A stretch of 44,269 nucleotides of DNA from Streptomyces albidoflavus (GTDB lineage Bacteria; Actinomycetota; Actinomycetes; Streptomycetales; Streptomycetaceae), in assembly GCF_000719955.1 (NCBI RefSeq), contig NZ_JOII01000041.1:1-44269 (forward strand), in the 5' to 3' direction. Numbering within the stretch: position 1 is the stretch's first letter; each line of letters opens with the position of its first letter. Shown in pieces: positions 30,738 through 38,382 of this stretch. The notes under the pieces are model-generated. The model saw only the letters and a list, made by a program, of their open reading frames with translations, did no database searches and was not told where the DNA came from. Made by a program: the position numbers and the translations under genes.

Positions 30738-33056
30738 ATGCGCACCGAGTACGTCACCCGCACCCGAATCGCCGTAGATGGTCGAGGCGACGCCGAGGCT
30801 CGTCTCGACTTCCCCCGGGCCTCCGGGAAGGGCAAGGCCCGCGCTCGCGCCGTCCGGCGCCTCGCCGTGATTTACAAGATCGACGCCCGTCACCCGTGGC
30901 GGACCATGCACTACAACCCCGCCTCTCCGGACGCCCCGGCGCCGACGCCCGACGAGCTGACCCTCGAACTCAGCGGAACCCCCGAGCGGGTCGCCCGGTA
31001 CCTGTCCGCCGTCCCGCGCTACCTCGCCGCCGTCGAGGCCCTCGCCACCAGGGCGGTGCGTGTCTACGGACAGTGGGCCCGCAGCGTGGCCGCAGAGGAG
31101 GCGCTCGAATACGTCGATGCCGGCGGCCGTCGCGCCTACGCTGCCCAGTTCCGCGCCGCAGCGTTCGCGGCCGGGGCCGACTATCTCGGGATCGCTTCCC
31201 TTCCTCCCCGAGATCTCGACCCGTCCCGTCCCATGTGGGACCAGGCCGCCCGCATCGTGTGGGACCTCGTCAAGGTCGAGACGCCGGTCAACCTGTACGC
31301 CATGCACGACGAGGCCGAGGCCGAGGAGCTCCTCGCCAGCGCGGACCGAGCCCCGGCACCGACCCCGGCCGGCGTCGCGTTCGAGCGCGAGCTCGCCGAG
31401 CTGCGCACCGCGCAGGGCCGCCGGTCCGTGGCTCTGTTCGCCGCGCTCGACGGCGAGGAACTCCCGAGCGTGGCCGGCCTCCCCGCCGTCGAGGAGGCCC
31501 CGGCCGAGGACGTCGTCGAGGGCCAGGAGGACGAGGAGCTCCCCGCGGTTCCGCTCACCCGCGTACAGCGGCGTTGGCTGCACACCGCCGCCGCGCACCC
31601 CGAGGGCCACCTCCCGGAGGAGGTCAACCTCCGCACGGTGCGCGCGCTCGGCCTCGCCGGATACGCCGAGTGGTCATCACCCGGCCCCTACTCCGGGCAC
31701 CTCTCCGAGGCCGAGTGGAAGCCGCGCGGCGGCGAGGTTCGGATCACCGCAGCGGGGCGGCGGCGTGCCGAGCGCGAGGAGCGCGAGCTCGTCGTAATCG
31801 TGGCGTGCGGGGGTCGTAAGGCCGTGTACACCGAGGGGCTCCGCAAGGGCGAGCCGGTGATCGGCGCGCGGGCCGGTGAGCTCTACGTAGGGAGCTACCA
31901 CCGTGCAGCGCGCCGGGCGGCCGACGTCCTCACCCGGGACGGCCGAGCCGGACGGGTGCTGATCCTTTCGGCAAAGTACGGGCTCGTCGAGTTGGACGAG
32001 TACCTCTCGACCTACAACCTTCGGGCCGGTGACCCGGGCACGGTCGACGGCGAGACGCTCCGCCGGCAGGCTCACGCACTCGGAATCTCGGGGGCGGCCG
32101 TGACGGTCCTCGGCGGCCGGGCGTACAGCGAGCTCGCGCGGGAGGTCTGGGAGGACGTCGTCGAGCCGCTCGCCGGGTCTCGGGGGATCGGTGAACAGCT
32201 CGGCCGCCTCGCCGACATCTACGCACCCGACCGCCACCAGGCCGCCGCCGAGGTCGAGCTCGTCGAGGACCAGGCCGAGGAGCTCGGCCTCGACGAGGAG
32301 CCTGTCGCCCGTCCCGCCGCAGTGCGGGCGGCCGAGGTCCGGGTCGAGACTGCGTCCGCCGCCCCTGCCCGCGTACGGCGTCACCGTGCGGGGTCCGGGC
32401 ACCTGTCGCACCACCTGTCGCGCGGGGCCCTGTCGCGGCGTGTGAGCTGCGCAGACTCCCCCTTTCCCCTCCCTGCGGTCCGAACGCGACAAGGCGACGC
32501 CCTCCCGGCCTGTCACCCGTACCGGTGGACGTCCGCGCGTCCCGAGGGCAGGCTCTCGGTGATGCGGGACGGTAGGCGGATGCGCCCCATGATCGCCGCC
32601 GCCTCCGTCGCCCTGGTCCTCCTGACGGCCGGATGCGTGTCCGTCAATCCCCACGGGCCGACCCCCCGCCTCTCTCCCGCCGCCGCTCCTCGACCCGCCC
32701 ACTCCCCGGAGCCCATCACTCAGGCACCGGCGCGCGAGGAGCTCGTCCGGGTGGGACCGGACCCGAGCTCGCCGCCGGCGCCCAAGCGGGCGGCGGCCTC
32801 CCCGCCCAGGAAGTCGGCGGCGGCGCCCGGTTCACCGAGGCGCTCGGCCGTCACACCTGCCGTGCCGCGCCGTACGTACCGGCCCGAGCCTCCTCGGCGC
32901 GTCCGGCCGGCGGCGCCTCCTCGTCGCGAGGTCCGCCCCCCGGTGCGCCGTCCGTCGACCGGCGGGTACGGCATGGCCGACGTCTGCCGGTCCGCGCACG
33001 GAGTGGCCGATCCGTCCCTCGTAGCTCTGTGCGGAAGCGCCTACGGCGGTAAATGA
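30738..33056 (+). CDS. DUF6884-like protein running in frame into a lipoprotein
   Basis: 773 residues from ATG 30738 (CAGGAG upstream). Residues 1-265 are a helical domain of unknown type; 270-345 look like a winged helix (LTRVQRRWLHTAAA ... VRITAAGRRRAE); 350-500 match DUF6884 (YaaA-like): VVIVACGGRKAVY, AGELYVGSYHRAARRA, LILSAKYGLVEL. Family function is uncertain; some relatives are linked to DNA damage or base modification. After a low-complexity linker (535-605) that contains the composite element, the frame continues into a lipoprotein signal at 615. Either a true fusion or two genes joined by loss of a stop. Confidence 0.7.
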   Translation: MRTEYVTRTRIAVDGRGDAEARLDFPRASGKGKARARAVRRLAVIYKIDARHPWRTMHYNPASPDAPAPTPDELTLELSGTPERVARYLSAVPRYLAAVEALATRAVRVYGQWARSVAAEEALEYVDAGGRRAYAAQFRAAAFAAGADYLGIASLPPRDLDPSRPMWDQAARIVWDLVKVETPVNLYAMHDEAEAEELLASADRAPAPTPAGVAFERELAELRTAQGRRSVALFAALDGEELPSVAGLPAVEEAPAEDVVEGQEDEELPAVPLTRVQRRWLHTAAAHPEGHLPEEVNLRTVRALGLAGYAEWSSPGPYSGHLSEAEWKPRGGEVRITAAGRRRAEREERELVVIVACGGRKAVYTEGLRKGEPVIGARAGELYVGSYHRAARRAADVLTRDGRAGRVLILSAKYGLVELDEYLSTYNLRAGDPGTVDGETLRRQAHALGISGAAVTVLGGRAYSELAREVWEDVVEPLAGSRGIGEQLGRLADIYAPDRHQAAAEVELVEDQAEELGLDEEPVARPAAVRAAEVRVETASAAPARVRRHRAGSGHLSHHLSRGALSRRVSCADSPFPLPAVRTRQGDALPACHPYRWTSARPEGRLSVMRDGRRMRPMIAAASVALVLLTAGCVSVNPHGPTPRLSPAAAPRPAHSPEPITQAPAREELVRVGPDPSSPPAPKRAAASPPRKSAAAPGSPRRSAVTPAVPRRTYRPEPPRRVRPAAPPRREVRPPVRRPSTGGYGMADVCRSAHGVADPSLVALCGSAYGGK
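32402..32493 (+). repeat. Composite cis-element, copy 2
   Basis: CCTGTCGC units at 32402, 32414 and 32429 (12 and 15 bp steps), TGTGAGCTG at 32441 (12 bp on), C-runs, then the inverted unit GCGACAAG at 32486 (45 bp after the box). It lies at the junction of the DUF6884 and lipoprotein parts and is read as HLSHHLSRGALSRR. Confidence 0.8.
32562..33056 (+). CDS. Possible separate lipoprotein start within the preceding frame
   Basis: ATG 32562 (GAGGGCAGG upstream) or ATG 32580 (MRPMIAAASVALVLLTAGC) would give a 158-164 residue lipoprotein with lipobox LTAGC, a long Pro/Arg/Ala-rich stalk and a conserved-looking end GMADVCRSAHG ... LVALCGSAYGG with two Cys. It is in the same frame as the DUF6884-type protein, so it may be made separately by internal initiation. 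A signal peptide in the middle of a 773-residue protein is otherwise hard to explain. Confidence 0.5.
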   Translation: MRDGRRMRPMIAAASVALVLLTAGCVSVNPHGPTPRLSPAAAPRPAHSPEPITQAPAREELVRVGPDPSSPPAPKRAAASPPRKSAAAPGSPRRSAVTPAVPRRTYRPEPPRRVRPAAPPRREVRPPVRRPSTGGYGMADVCRSAHGVADPSLVALCGSAYGGK

Positions 33057-33093
33057 ACGCTGCGGGCGGCCTCGCGGCAGATAGCCTTCCGCC

Positions 33094-33807
33094 ATGCCAA
33101 CAACTACGCACAAGCTCCCCACCGAGGGGGCACGAGTCGTGTTCATCGGCAAGGGCGGGTCGACCAAGACTCACACCCTCGCACACGTCCTCGGCCACTG
33201 GTCCCGTATGGGTATCCCCGTGGCGGCCGTCGACTCCGACGAGCCGGGAGAGGACGAGGACGGCTCGCTCGTCACCTGGAACCAGATGACGGGCGGGCGG
33301 ATGGTCCCGACCAAGCACGCGGACGACGAGAGCCCTCTCACGGTCAAGGCGCAGTACAGCGCCCTGCGTCTGCCCGGCACGATCATTGAGGAGACGCCCG
33401 CGGAGGGCATCCTCGGTATCGACACCGGGTCGTGGGCGAACCGGCCGGGCGGGACGCATCACTCGGCGCTCGCGATGGCGTCCCTGGCCGTCCTGTGCCT
33501 CCAGCCGCACGAGGGCGAGCTCCACCGGTCCGCGTCGGTCTGGGCCGCACTCAAGCACCTTGAGGACACCGGCTCGCGGCGCCCCGAGCTCGTCGTCCTG
33601 TTCACCCGCGTACACCACAACGCGAAGTCGAGCGGGGAGGTGCGGGGGACGATGGAGCGGAGCGGGATCACGGTCCTGGACAACGCCGTACCGAACCAGA
33701 TGGGTGAGGACGGGTACTCGCGGGCGTTCGGCAAGCCGCTGGAGCTCGTCGAGGACGACCCCATGCACAAGATCGCCGTTGAGATCCTGGGACGGGTGTC
33801 CCTGTGA
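33094..33807 (+). CDS. parA: ParA-family partition ATPase
   Basis: 237 residues. Deviant Walker A KGGSTKTHT at residues 15-23 keeps the signature Lys and the KGGxxKT pattern of ParA/MinD ATPases; Walker B-like LGIDTGSW lies near residue 107 and AAVDSDEPG at 48-56. ParA proteins position plasmid copies by ATP-dependent DNA binding, stimulated by a ParB partner on centromere DNA. The next gene overlaps by 4 bases and repeat DNA lies just beyond, a complete par layout. Confidence 0.85.
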   Translation: MPTTTHKLPTEGARVVFIGKGGSTKTHTLAHVLGHWSRMGIPVAAVDSDEPGEDEDGSLVTWNQMTGGRMVPTKHADDESPLTVKAQYSALRLPGTIIEETPAEGILGIDTGSWANRPGGTHHSALAMASLAVLCLQPHEGELHRSASVWAALKHLEDTGSRRPELVVLFTRVHHNAKSSGEVRGTMERSGITVLDNAVPNQMGEDGYSRAFGKPLELVEDDPMHKIAVEILGRVSL

Positions 33808-34835
33808 GCCAGCCGAACGCCATGGATGCGATGTTCGGCAACGCCCTTGCCACGCGCGGCAAGGGGGCGGGGACGGGGACAGGCGCCCCTACGGCCGCGC
33901 CTGCGACGTTCACCGAGCCGGGCATCCCGGCGCAGTCGGCAGAGTCCGAGGCCGCGCCCCCCGCCATAGAGACACCGCCCTCGACCGAACCCGCCACCGA
34001 ACCCGCCAAGGGTGCCGAGGTAGCGGTCCCGCCAATTGGCGGGAAAGCGTTCGATAAGAAATCGAACAAGGGGAAGGAGCGCGGACCACTCAACCCGGCC
34101 GAGGTCCTGCGCCTGAATCAGGCCGAAAGCCAGATCCGCGCGTTCGGCAAGGCCGCCGCCGCCGCCGGCGAGGCGTTCGACATGATCAAGAAGGACGGGC
34201 TCCACCATCACTACGGGCTCACCTGGGCCCAGTACACCTTGACTCATTGGGGACTGTCCGCCTCGCAGGCCGACCGGCTCATTGCCGCCGCGCCCGTCAT
34301 GCGCGAGCTGTCCATCGCGAACGAGGGCACCGCCCGCGAATTCGTCTCGATCTACCGCGAGTGGGGGGCGACCTCGGCCCGCGCCATCTGGTCGGGTGCC
34401 AAGGAAGGCGCAGACGGCAAGCCAACGGCGAAGATCGCCAACATTGCCGTCAAGGGTGTTCTGGAGAGCACCCAGGGCGCCAAGAAGGCACCGGCCGCCG
34501 ACAAGCTGTCGAGCCTGGCAAGGAAGGCCGTCACCCGGGCCGCCAAGGAGGCGGCGGCGGCAAAGGCGCTCAAGGCGCAGCAGGCCGCCGCCAAGCCTGC
34601 GGCCGAGGCCGTCACCCAGGACGCCGAGGACATCGTCGATGCCGAGCTCGTCGACGAGGAGGCGCCGGCGGGGGACGGGACGCCGTGGCGGATGGGCGAG
34701 GCCGCCGTCCGACGCTTCTCGGATTTCTTCGTAGCGCAGGCAGCGAAGACCGGACAGGAGCCTCACGAGGTCATGCTCGCCACACTCGGCCGACTCCAGA
34801 AGGAAGCGGAAGCGGCCGAGGCCGTCGGGGAGTAG
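33804..34835 (+). CDS. ParB-like partition partner
   Basis: 343 residues from GTG overlapping the parA stop (GTGA). The N-terminal 90 residues are low complexity (EPATEPAKG repeats). Residues 95-190 are helical with a possible HTH (WAQYTLTHWGLSASQADRLI). An Ala/Lys coiled region and an acidic linker follow, then a helical C terminus suited to dimerisation. It does not show a canonical ParB box, so the label rests on position and DNA-binding character. Its own coding DNA contains two iteron cores and an 18-bp palindrome. Confidence 0.65.
   Translation: MSQPNAMDAMFGNALATRGKGAGTGTGAPTAAPATFTEPGIPAQSAESEAAPPAIETPPSTEPATEPAKGAEVAVPPIGGKAFDKKSNKGKERGPLNPAEVLRLNQAESQIRAFGKAAAAAGEAFDMIKKDGLHHHYGLTWAQYTLTHWGLSASQADRLIAAAPVMRELSIANEGTAREFVSIYREWGATSARAIWSGAKEGADGKPTAKIANIAVKGVLESTQGAKKAPAADKLSSLARKAVTRAAKEAAAAKALKAQQAAAKPAAEAVTQDAEDIVDAELVDEEAPAGDGTPWRMGEAAVRRFSDFFVAQAAKTGQEPHEVMLATLGRLQKEAEAAEAVGE
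33987..34044 (+). repeat. Iteron cores and 18-bp palindrome inside the ParB-like gene
   Basis: GAACCCGCCA occurs at 33987 and 33999; the perfect palindrome TCCCGCCAATTGGCGGGA spans 34027-34044. These share CCGCCA(A) with the 23-bp iterons downstream and near 44 kb. Confidence 0.6.
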
Positions 34836-34842
34836 CTCCTCA

Positions 34843-34959
34843 CCGAACCCGCCACCCAACGCCGACGGCCCCGGATTCCTCCGGGGCCGTCGGCGTTCTG
34901 CGAGCGGGGCCGCTTGGCGGGTTCGGTCACGTCGTGCACCCCCTCGACCGAATCCGCCA
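34843..34959 (+). repeat. Par-proximal iterons, proximal group
   Basis: CCGAACCCGCCA at 34843; its complement TTGGCGGGTTCGG at 34914; CCGAATCCGCCA at 34948. The last two form an inverted repeat with 14-bp arms (one mismatch) around a loop holding GTGCACC. Confidence 0.65.
34860..34895. terminator. Terminator of parAB operon
   Basis: 15-bp perfect arms CGCCGACGGCCCCGG around ATTCCT, 25 bases after the ParB-like stop. Confidence 0.85.
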
Positions 34960-34991
34960 CGGGTCGAGCGTCGAGGAGCTGCCCCGCGGAT

Positions 34992-35534
34992 TCAGCCTCG
35001 CGGCACCGGGCGCCCGATGTCGACGAGGAGGCCGTCGGGTAGTCCGTCCCTCATCCATCGTTCGGCGGTGGTGGAGATGAGGCCCTCGGCCCGGTACAGG
35101 AGAGGCCCGCTCGTCTCGCTCATGATGTGCTGCGCGGCGTCCGCACGGACAGGAAGACCGAGGTAAGCCCGTCCCGGCCGGGGCCACGTGAGATCCAGCG
35201 CCGCCCCGTCCGGCCCTGCACACCAGGCGTGCGGCTCCTCGCGTGCCCACTCGTCCAGCGCCACCCCCTCGACGTACGCGAGAGCGCCGTCCGATGCCCA
35301 GGCCCAGGACACGGCCTCGGTGAAGCACCGCCCGAGCTCACCCGGGGGATTGGCGCCGCCGGGCCACGGGGTCGGGGTAAACAGGCGCCCGTGCGCGAGG
35401 AACAAGGCGTTAAGGGTGCCGTACGCCCACCCCTCCCGCTTTCGGGCCGCCATGCGCACGGAGGCGAGGAGATACTCCTCCTCGGCCGTGCGCTCGGCCT
35501 CGGTGGCGCTCGCCGGACGGGCGGTGTCGGTCAT
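34992..35534 (-). CDS. Hypothetical plasmid/phage-type protein
   Basis: 180 residues from ATG 35534 with AGGAGG 8 bases upstream; longer frames are rejected because they enter the iteron DNA. Soluble, with pattern ALAYVEGVALD, PHAWCAGPDGAALDLTWPRPG and AYLGLPVRADA, which I recognise from small proteins of actinobacterial plasmids and phages that have no known function. Convergent with parAB and transcribed away from the iterons. Confidence 0.7.
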   Translation of the reverse strand: MTDTARPASATEAERTAEEEYLLASVRMAARKREGWAYGTLNALFLAHGRLFTPTPWPGGANPPGELGRCFTEAVSWAWASDGALAYVEGVALDEWAREEPHAWCAGPDGAALDLTWPRPGRAYLGLPVRADAAQHIMSETSGPLLYRAEGLISTTAERWMRDGLPDGLLVDIGRPVPRG

Positions 35535-35600
35535 GGGGGTGTCCTCCTGGGATCGCTGCGACGAGGAGAGTCTCCCCCTCACCGTGCACCCCGAGGAAGG

Positions 35601-35723
35601 CCGAACCCGCCACGGTGCGCACCGCCGCCGGCCGCGCGACGGGGCCGAGGGGGGAAACCACAGGTCGACCGAACCCGCCATCCCGTGCACCCCCCTGGGA
35701 CCGAACCCGCCAAACCGTGCACC
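35601..35723 (+). repeat. Par-proximal iterons, distal group (candidate centromere)
   Basis: Full 23-bp units (CCGAACCCGCCA, two variable bases, CCGTGCACC) at 35669 and 35701, 32 bp apart, plus a variant at 35601. They lie in the 290-base gap between the genes at 35534 and 35825, which otherwise has only the ATGAGC/CTCACAAGATGTGA box at 35741-35769. Confidence 0.7.
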
Positions 35724-35781
35724 CCCTCACCAACTGCGGGTATGAGCAACACTCACAAGATGTGACCTGGGGACATAAGGA

Positions 35782-35816
35782 AGCCGCGCCCGGCCTCGTC
35801 GAGGTCGGGCGCGGCT
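35782..35816. terminator. Terminator of Cys-rich gene operon
   Basis: AGCCGCGCCCGGCC and GGTCGGGCGCGGCT arms around TCGTCGA, 9 bases past the stop at 35825. Confidence 0.75.
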
Positions 35817-35824
35817 GTCGTGGC

Positions 35825-36160
35825 CTACTCGCCGTAGAAATCAGGCAGCACGTCCCATAGGAATGGCTCCCCGTGGTAGCACTCGCAGCACGAACGACAC
35901 GAGCGGCACAGTCGTGCCCGGCCGCCGCCGGGCACACTCCAAATGCTCTCCCCCTTGCAGTCCCGGCAATCGGGATGCCCGGTCGTGCCCGGGGGAAGGT
36001 GGTCCGCCGTGGACTCCCTCGGGGTGTTTGCTCGCCGCGCCTCGGGCACCTCGACTACGGACGGACTCCTCGCCTCGTCATCGCATCCGCAGATTGCGCC
36101 CTCGTCGTACATCAGGACGTCGCATTCCTCGTCGTGGTCGAGGGGATCGCGCCTCACCAT
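35825..36160 (-). CDS. Cys-rich (zinc-binding) hypothetical protein
   Basis: 111 residues with about eleven Cys, including CGC (near 24-26), CRDC (near 66-69) and the dense CRSCRSCCECYHGE (near 85-98). At least two zinc sites are likely. Acidic N terminus. Overlaps the 302-residue gene by 7 bases, so it is co-translated with another Cys-containing acidic protein. Function unknown. Confidence 0.65.
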   Translation of the reverse strand: MVRRDPLDHDEECDVLMYDEGAICGCDDEARSPSVVEVPEARRANTPRESTADHLPPGTTGHPDCRDCKGESIWSVPGGGRARLCRSCRSCCECYHGEPFLWDVLPDFYGE

Positions 36161-37062
36161 GCGGAGGGCGGCGCGTTGTCGAGGTCGAAAGCCGGGGACC
36201 AGTCGGCGGCCGTGGGTTGCCGGTCGAGGTCGGTTGCCGGGATGCCGGGTGGTGTACTCGGTTCCTCCTCGGCTGAGTCGTCGTAGTCCTCGGCCGGGTC
36301 GACGTCGCCCTCGGGGACGTCGTCGAGGTGGTCGAGCTCCTCCTCCTGGCCCTCCTCGGCGAGCGGTCCCTCGTCGTCCTGGTCCTCGTCGCCGTAGAAG
36401 TCATCCTCGGGGGTCGGGTACTCGTGGGGATCGAGCTCGGCCTCGTCCTGGTCCTCGTCGAAGTCGGGGAAGTTCGGATGCCTGATGCCTTCGTACACCA
36501 CGGTCGTGGTCCCGCCGGCATCCCTGGGGCGCCGCTCACCCCAGGGGATCGCGGGGAGCTCGACACCCGCCTCGGCCCGCTCGCCGCACTCCGTGCATTC
36601 GTAGATGTCCCACCACTCCGTCAGACCCCAGAGCGATCCCGGGTGGCGGTCGACGTGGACAAGGTGGCCTGTGCACTGTTGGTCGACGCCGTACGCCGTC
36701 CCCTCGCCCACGGGGCAGCGCTTCCCGTGGTGGCATCCGGTCCCTGAGCACCGGCACGGCCGGGCGGGGTCGACCTCGGGCCGCCACACGGCCTCGGCGT
36801 GAGCTCGCCGCCCGGGGGTGGCGTCGGCGGGGAGTGCGCGGACGCCGAGCTCCTCGGCGGTGATGCCGGGCGCGGCCTTGAGCTCGGCCGCGGTGGGCTG
36901 GAGTACGTACGCCACGGCGGGCGGTTGGGGCGCCGGCGGTTCGGTGGCGGCCGGTCCGGCTGCGGTCTCGGCCCTCACGCGCCTGAGTGCGTCCTGATAC
37001 CCGAGGCCCTCGGCGAGCTGGAGCTCGCGCGCGGCTTTCTGTTCGGCGTTGCGCTTGGGCAT
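36154..37062 (-). CDS. Acidic Cys-containing hypothetical protein
   Basis: 302 residues from ATG 37062 (GGAAGG 6 bases upstream). An N-terminal basic helix (MPKRNAEQKAARELQLAEG) is followed by an Ala/Pro linker, a Cys cluster (RPCRCSGTGCHHGKRCPVG and YECTECGE, about 115-170) that should bind zinc, and a very acidic Asp/Glu-rich C-terminal half. The acidic tail may mimic DNA or bind basic proteins. No family recognised. Confidence 0.65.
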   Translation of the reverse strand: MPKRNAEQKAARELQLAEGLGYQDALRRVRAETAAGPAATEPPAPQPPAVAYVLQPTAAELKAAPGITAEELGVRALPADATPGRRAHAEAVWRPEVDPARPCRCSGTGCHHGKRCPVGEGTAYGVDQQCTGHLVHVDRHPGSLWGLTEWWDIYECTECGERAEAGVELPAIPWGERRPRDAGGTTTVVYEGIRHPNFPDFDEDQDEAELDPHEYPTPEDDFYGDEDQDDEGPLAEEGQEEELDHLDDVPEGDVDPAEDYDDSAEEEPSTPPGIPATDLDRQPTAADWSPAFDLDNAPPSAW

Positions 37063-37222
37063 ACGACACCTTCCCGACCCGGGCCTCGGTCCCCACGCCA
37101 CCCGCCCGGGGTACGGAACGGATCGCAGCTTGTTGACTCACGACCGGAATCCCGGGGGACCTTCGTACCGTCGGTGCCTCGGCGGCGTGGGCGCGCGGGC
37201 GGCGGTAGGGGCGGCGGTGTCT

Positions 37223-37259
37223 GCCCTCGGAATCACGGTATCGGACCGCGTCCGAGGGC
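37223..37259. terminator. Hairpin after TniQ-like gene
   Basis: GCCCTCGGA and TCCGAGGGC arms, 23 bases beyond the TniQ-like stop at 37282. Confidence 0.5.
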
Positions 37260-37281
37260 GAGCACGGAACCGAACGGCGAC

Positions 37282-38382
37282 CTACTTACGAGGCACCCCG
37301 GCGCACCCCGCGTAGGGCACCCATCGGCAGCTCGCCGCGCGTCCGTCGCACTGTGGGCAGACGGCCGAGGTCTCGGTGAGCGGAAGGCCGTAAACCCACA
37401 TGAGGCAGGACGGCGCCCGCAGGAGGCCCGACTCGGTGGGGCGTTGGTGAAGGTCCGGAAGCCGGTTCCATCGGCGATCCGCGGTGGTGCGTCCTACCGG
37501 CTTGCTCGCCGGTTCGGTTCGGTGCTGCTCCAGCCAGTAGGTAAGCGGCGCCCGCTCGCGTCGGGAGATGACACCGGTCGGGGCGAGTTGTCGTCCCAGG
37601 CCCTCGACCCACTCCTCGGCCGAGGCGCCCGGCCGCCGGCGCTTCTCCTCCCATGCCCACATGGCCTCGGCCAGAGTGACCGCCTCGGGGTACACCACGA
37701 CCGGGGCGGCCCGCCGGCGGTGCCGGGTGAGGCGGAGGGTGTCCTCGCGCTCGCGCCAGACCTTGGCGCCGACCTGTCCGGAGACCCACCACCACAGCGC
37801 GACTTGGTGAGCGTCGGCGAGGAGGGCGTCACCGGTCGGCCCCAACCGGTGCGCCAAGGCCCGGTGCCGTTTGAGTGCGCGGCCGAGCTCGGGGAGCGGC
37901 CCGGTGTCGACGAGGTACCCGCCGTCATCGCCTGCCATCCACCGGCGCCCGCACCCGCACGGCCGCCACCGGTGCCCGTGCGCCACCAGCCACGCCCCGG
38001 GTTCCATGCACAGGGGGCAGGCAGGCAGGGGGGCCGCGCCGGGTTCCTGCGGCCAAGGAGTGATGCGCCCCGCCTCGGTCTCGGCGATCCGGTCGGGCGT
38101 CAGCCCCGGCAGGACGCGGGCGAGTTGGTCGGCGTCGCGGTCCACCAGGAGCACCAGGCGCGCGAGCGCCTCGGCGGGGAGGTCGACCTCCTCGCGCCCC
38201 GGAGAGAGGCCGTCGTCGGGGAGTTCGTACCCATCGCCGAGCTCGTCGAGGAGCGCCGGGAGCGGTAGGCCGTTGGCCGTGGCCGTGCGCGCGAGGAACG
38301 ATCCGGTGGTCTCGCCGTGGATGAGCGGGACGCGGATCGGGAGATCGTCCACGGTGAGGTGGGCGGGTGCCGGGTCGGTCAT
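37282..38382 (-). CDS. Orphan TniQ-like protein
   Basis: 366 residues; the ATG overlaps the methyltransferase stop by 4 bases. The N terminus LPIRVPLIHGETTGSFLART is the TniQ/TnsD opening motif (Pro-x-Arg ... Glu-x-x-x-Ser). A zinc site follows (CPLCMEPGAW ... RPCGCGRRW, about 128-152), and a second Cys set (CPQC ... C) ends the protein. TniQ proteins choose targets for Tn7/Tn5053-like transposons or serve CAST systems, but no TnsB/TniA/TniB genes are here, so this is a stand-alone member, as known on Streptomyces plasmids, of unknown role. Coupling to a DNA methyltransferase suggests a DNA-site-recognition function. Confidence 0.7.
   Translation of the reverse strand: MTDPAPAHLTVDDLPIRVPLIHGETTGSFLARTATANGLPLPALLDELGDGYELPDDGLSPGREEVDLPAEALARLVLLVDRDADQLARVLPGLTPDRIAETEAGRITPWPQEPGAAPLPACPLCMEPGAWLVAHGHRWRPCGCGRRWMAGDDGGYLVDTGPLPELGRALKRHRALAHRLGPTGDALLADAHQVALWWWVSGQVGAKVWREREDTLRLTRHRRRAAPVVVYPEAVTLAEAMWAWEEKRRRPGASAEEWVEGLGRQLAPTGVISRRERAPLTYWLEQHRTEPASKPVGRTTADRRWNRLPDLHQRPTESGLLRAPSCLMWVYGLPLTETSAVCPQCDGRAASCRWVPYAGCAGVPRK

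Noticed and set aside
37282..38382. Tn7-like or CRISPR-associated transposon
   Set aside because: Only the TniQ-like gene is present; no transposase, ATPase, Cas genes or terminal repeats were seen.
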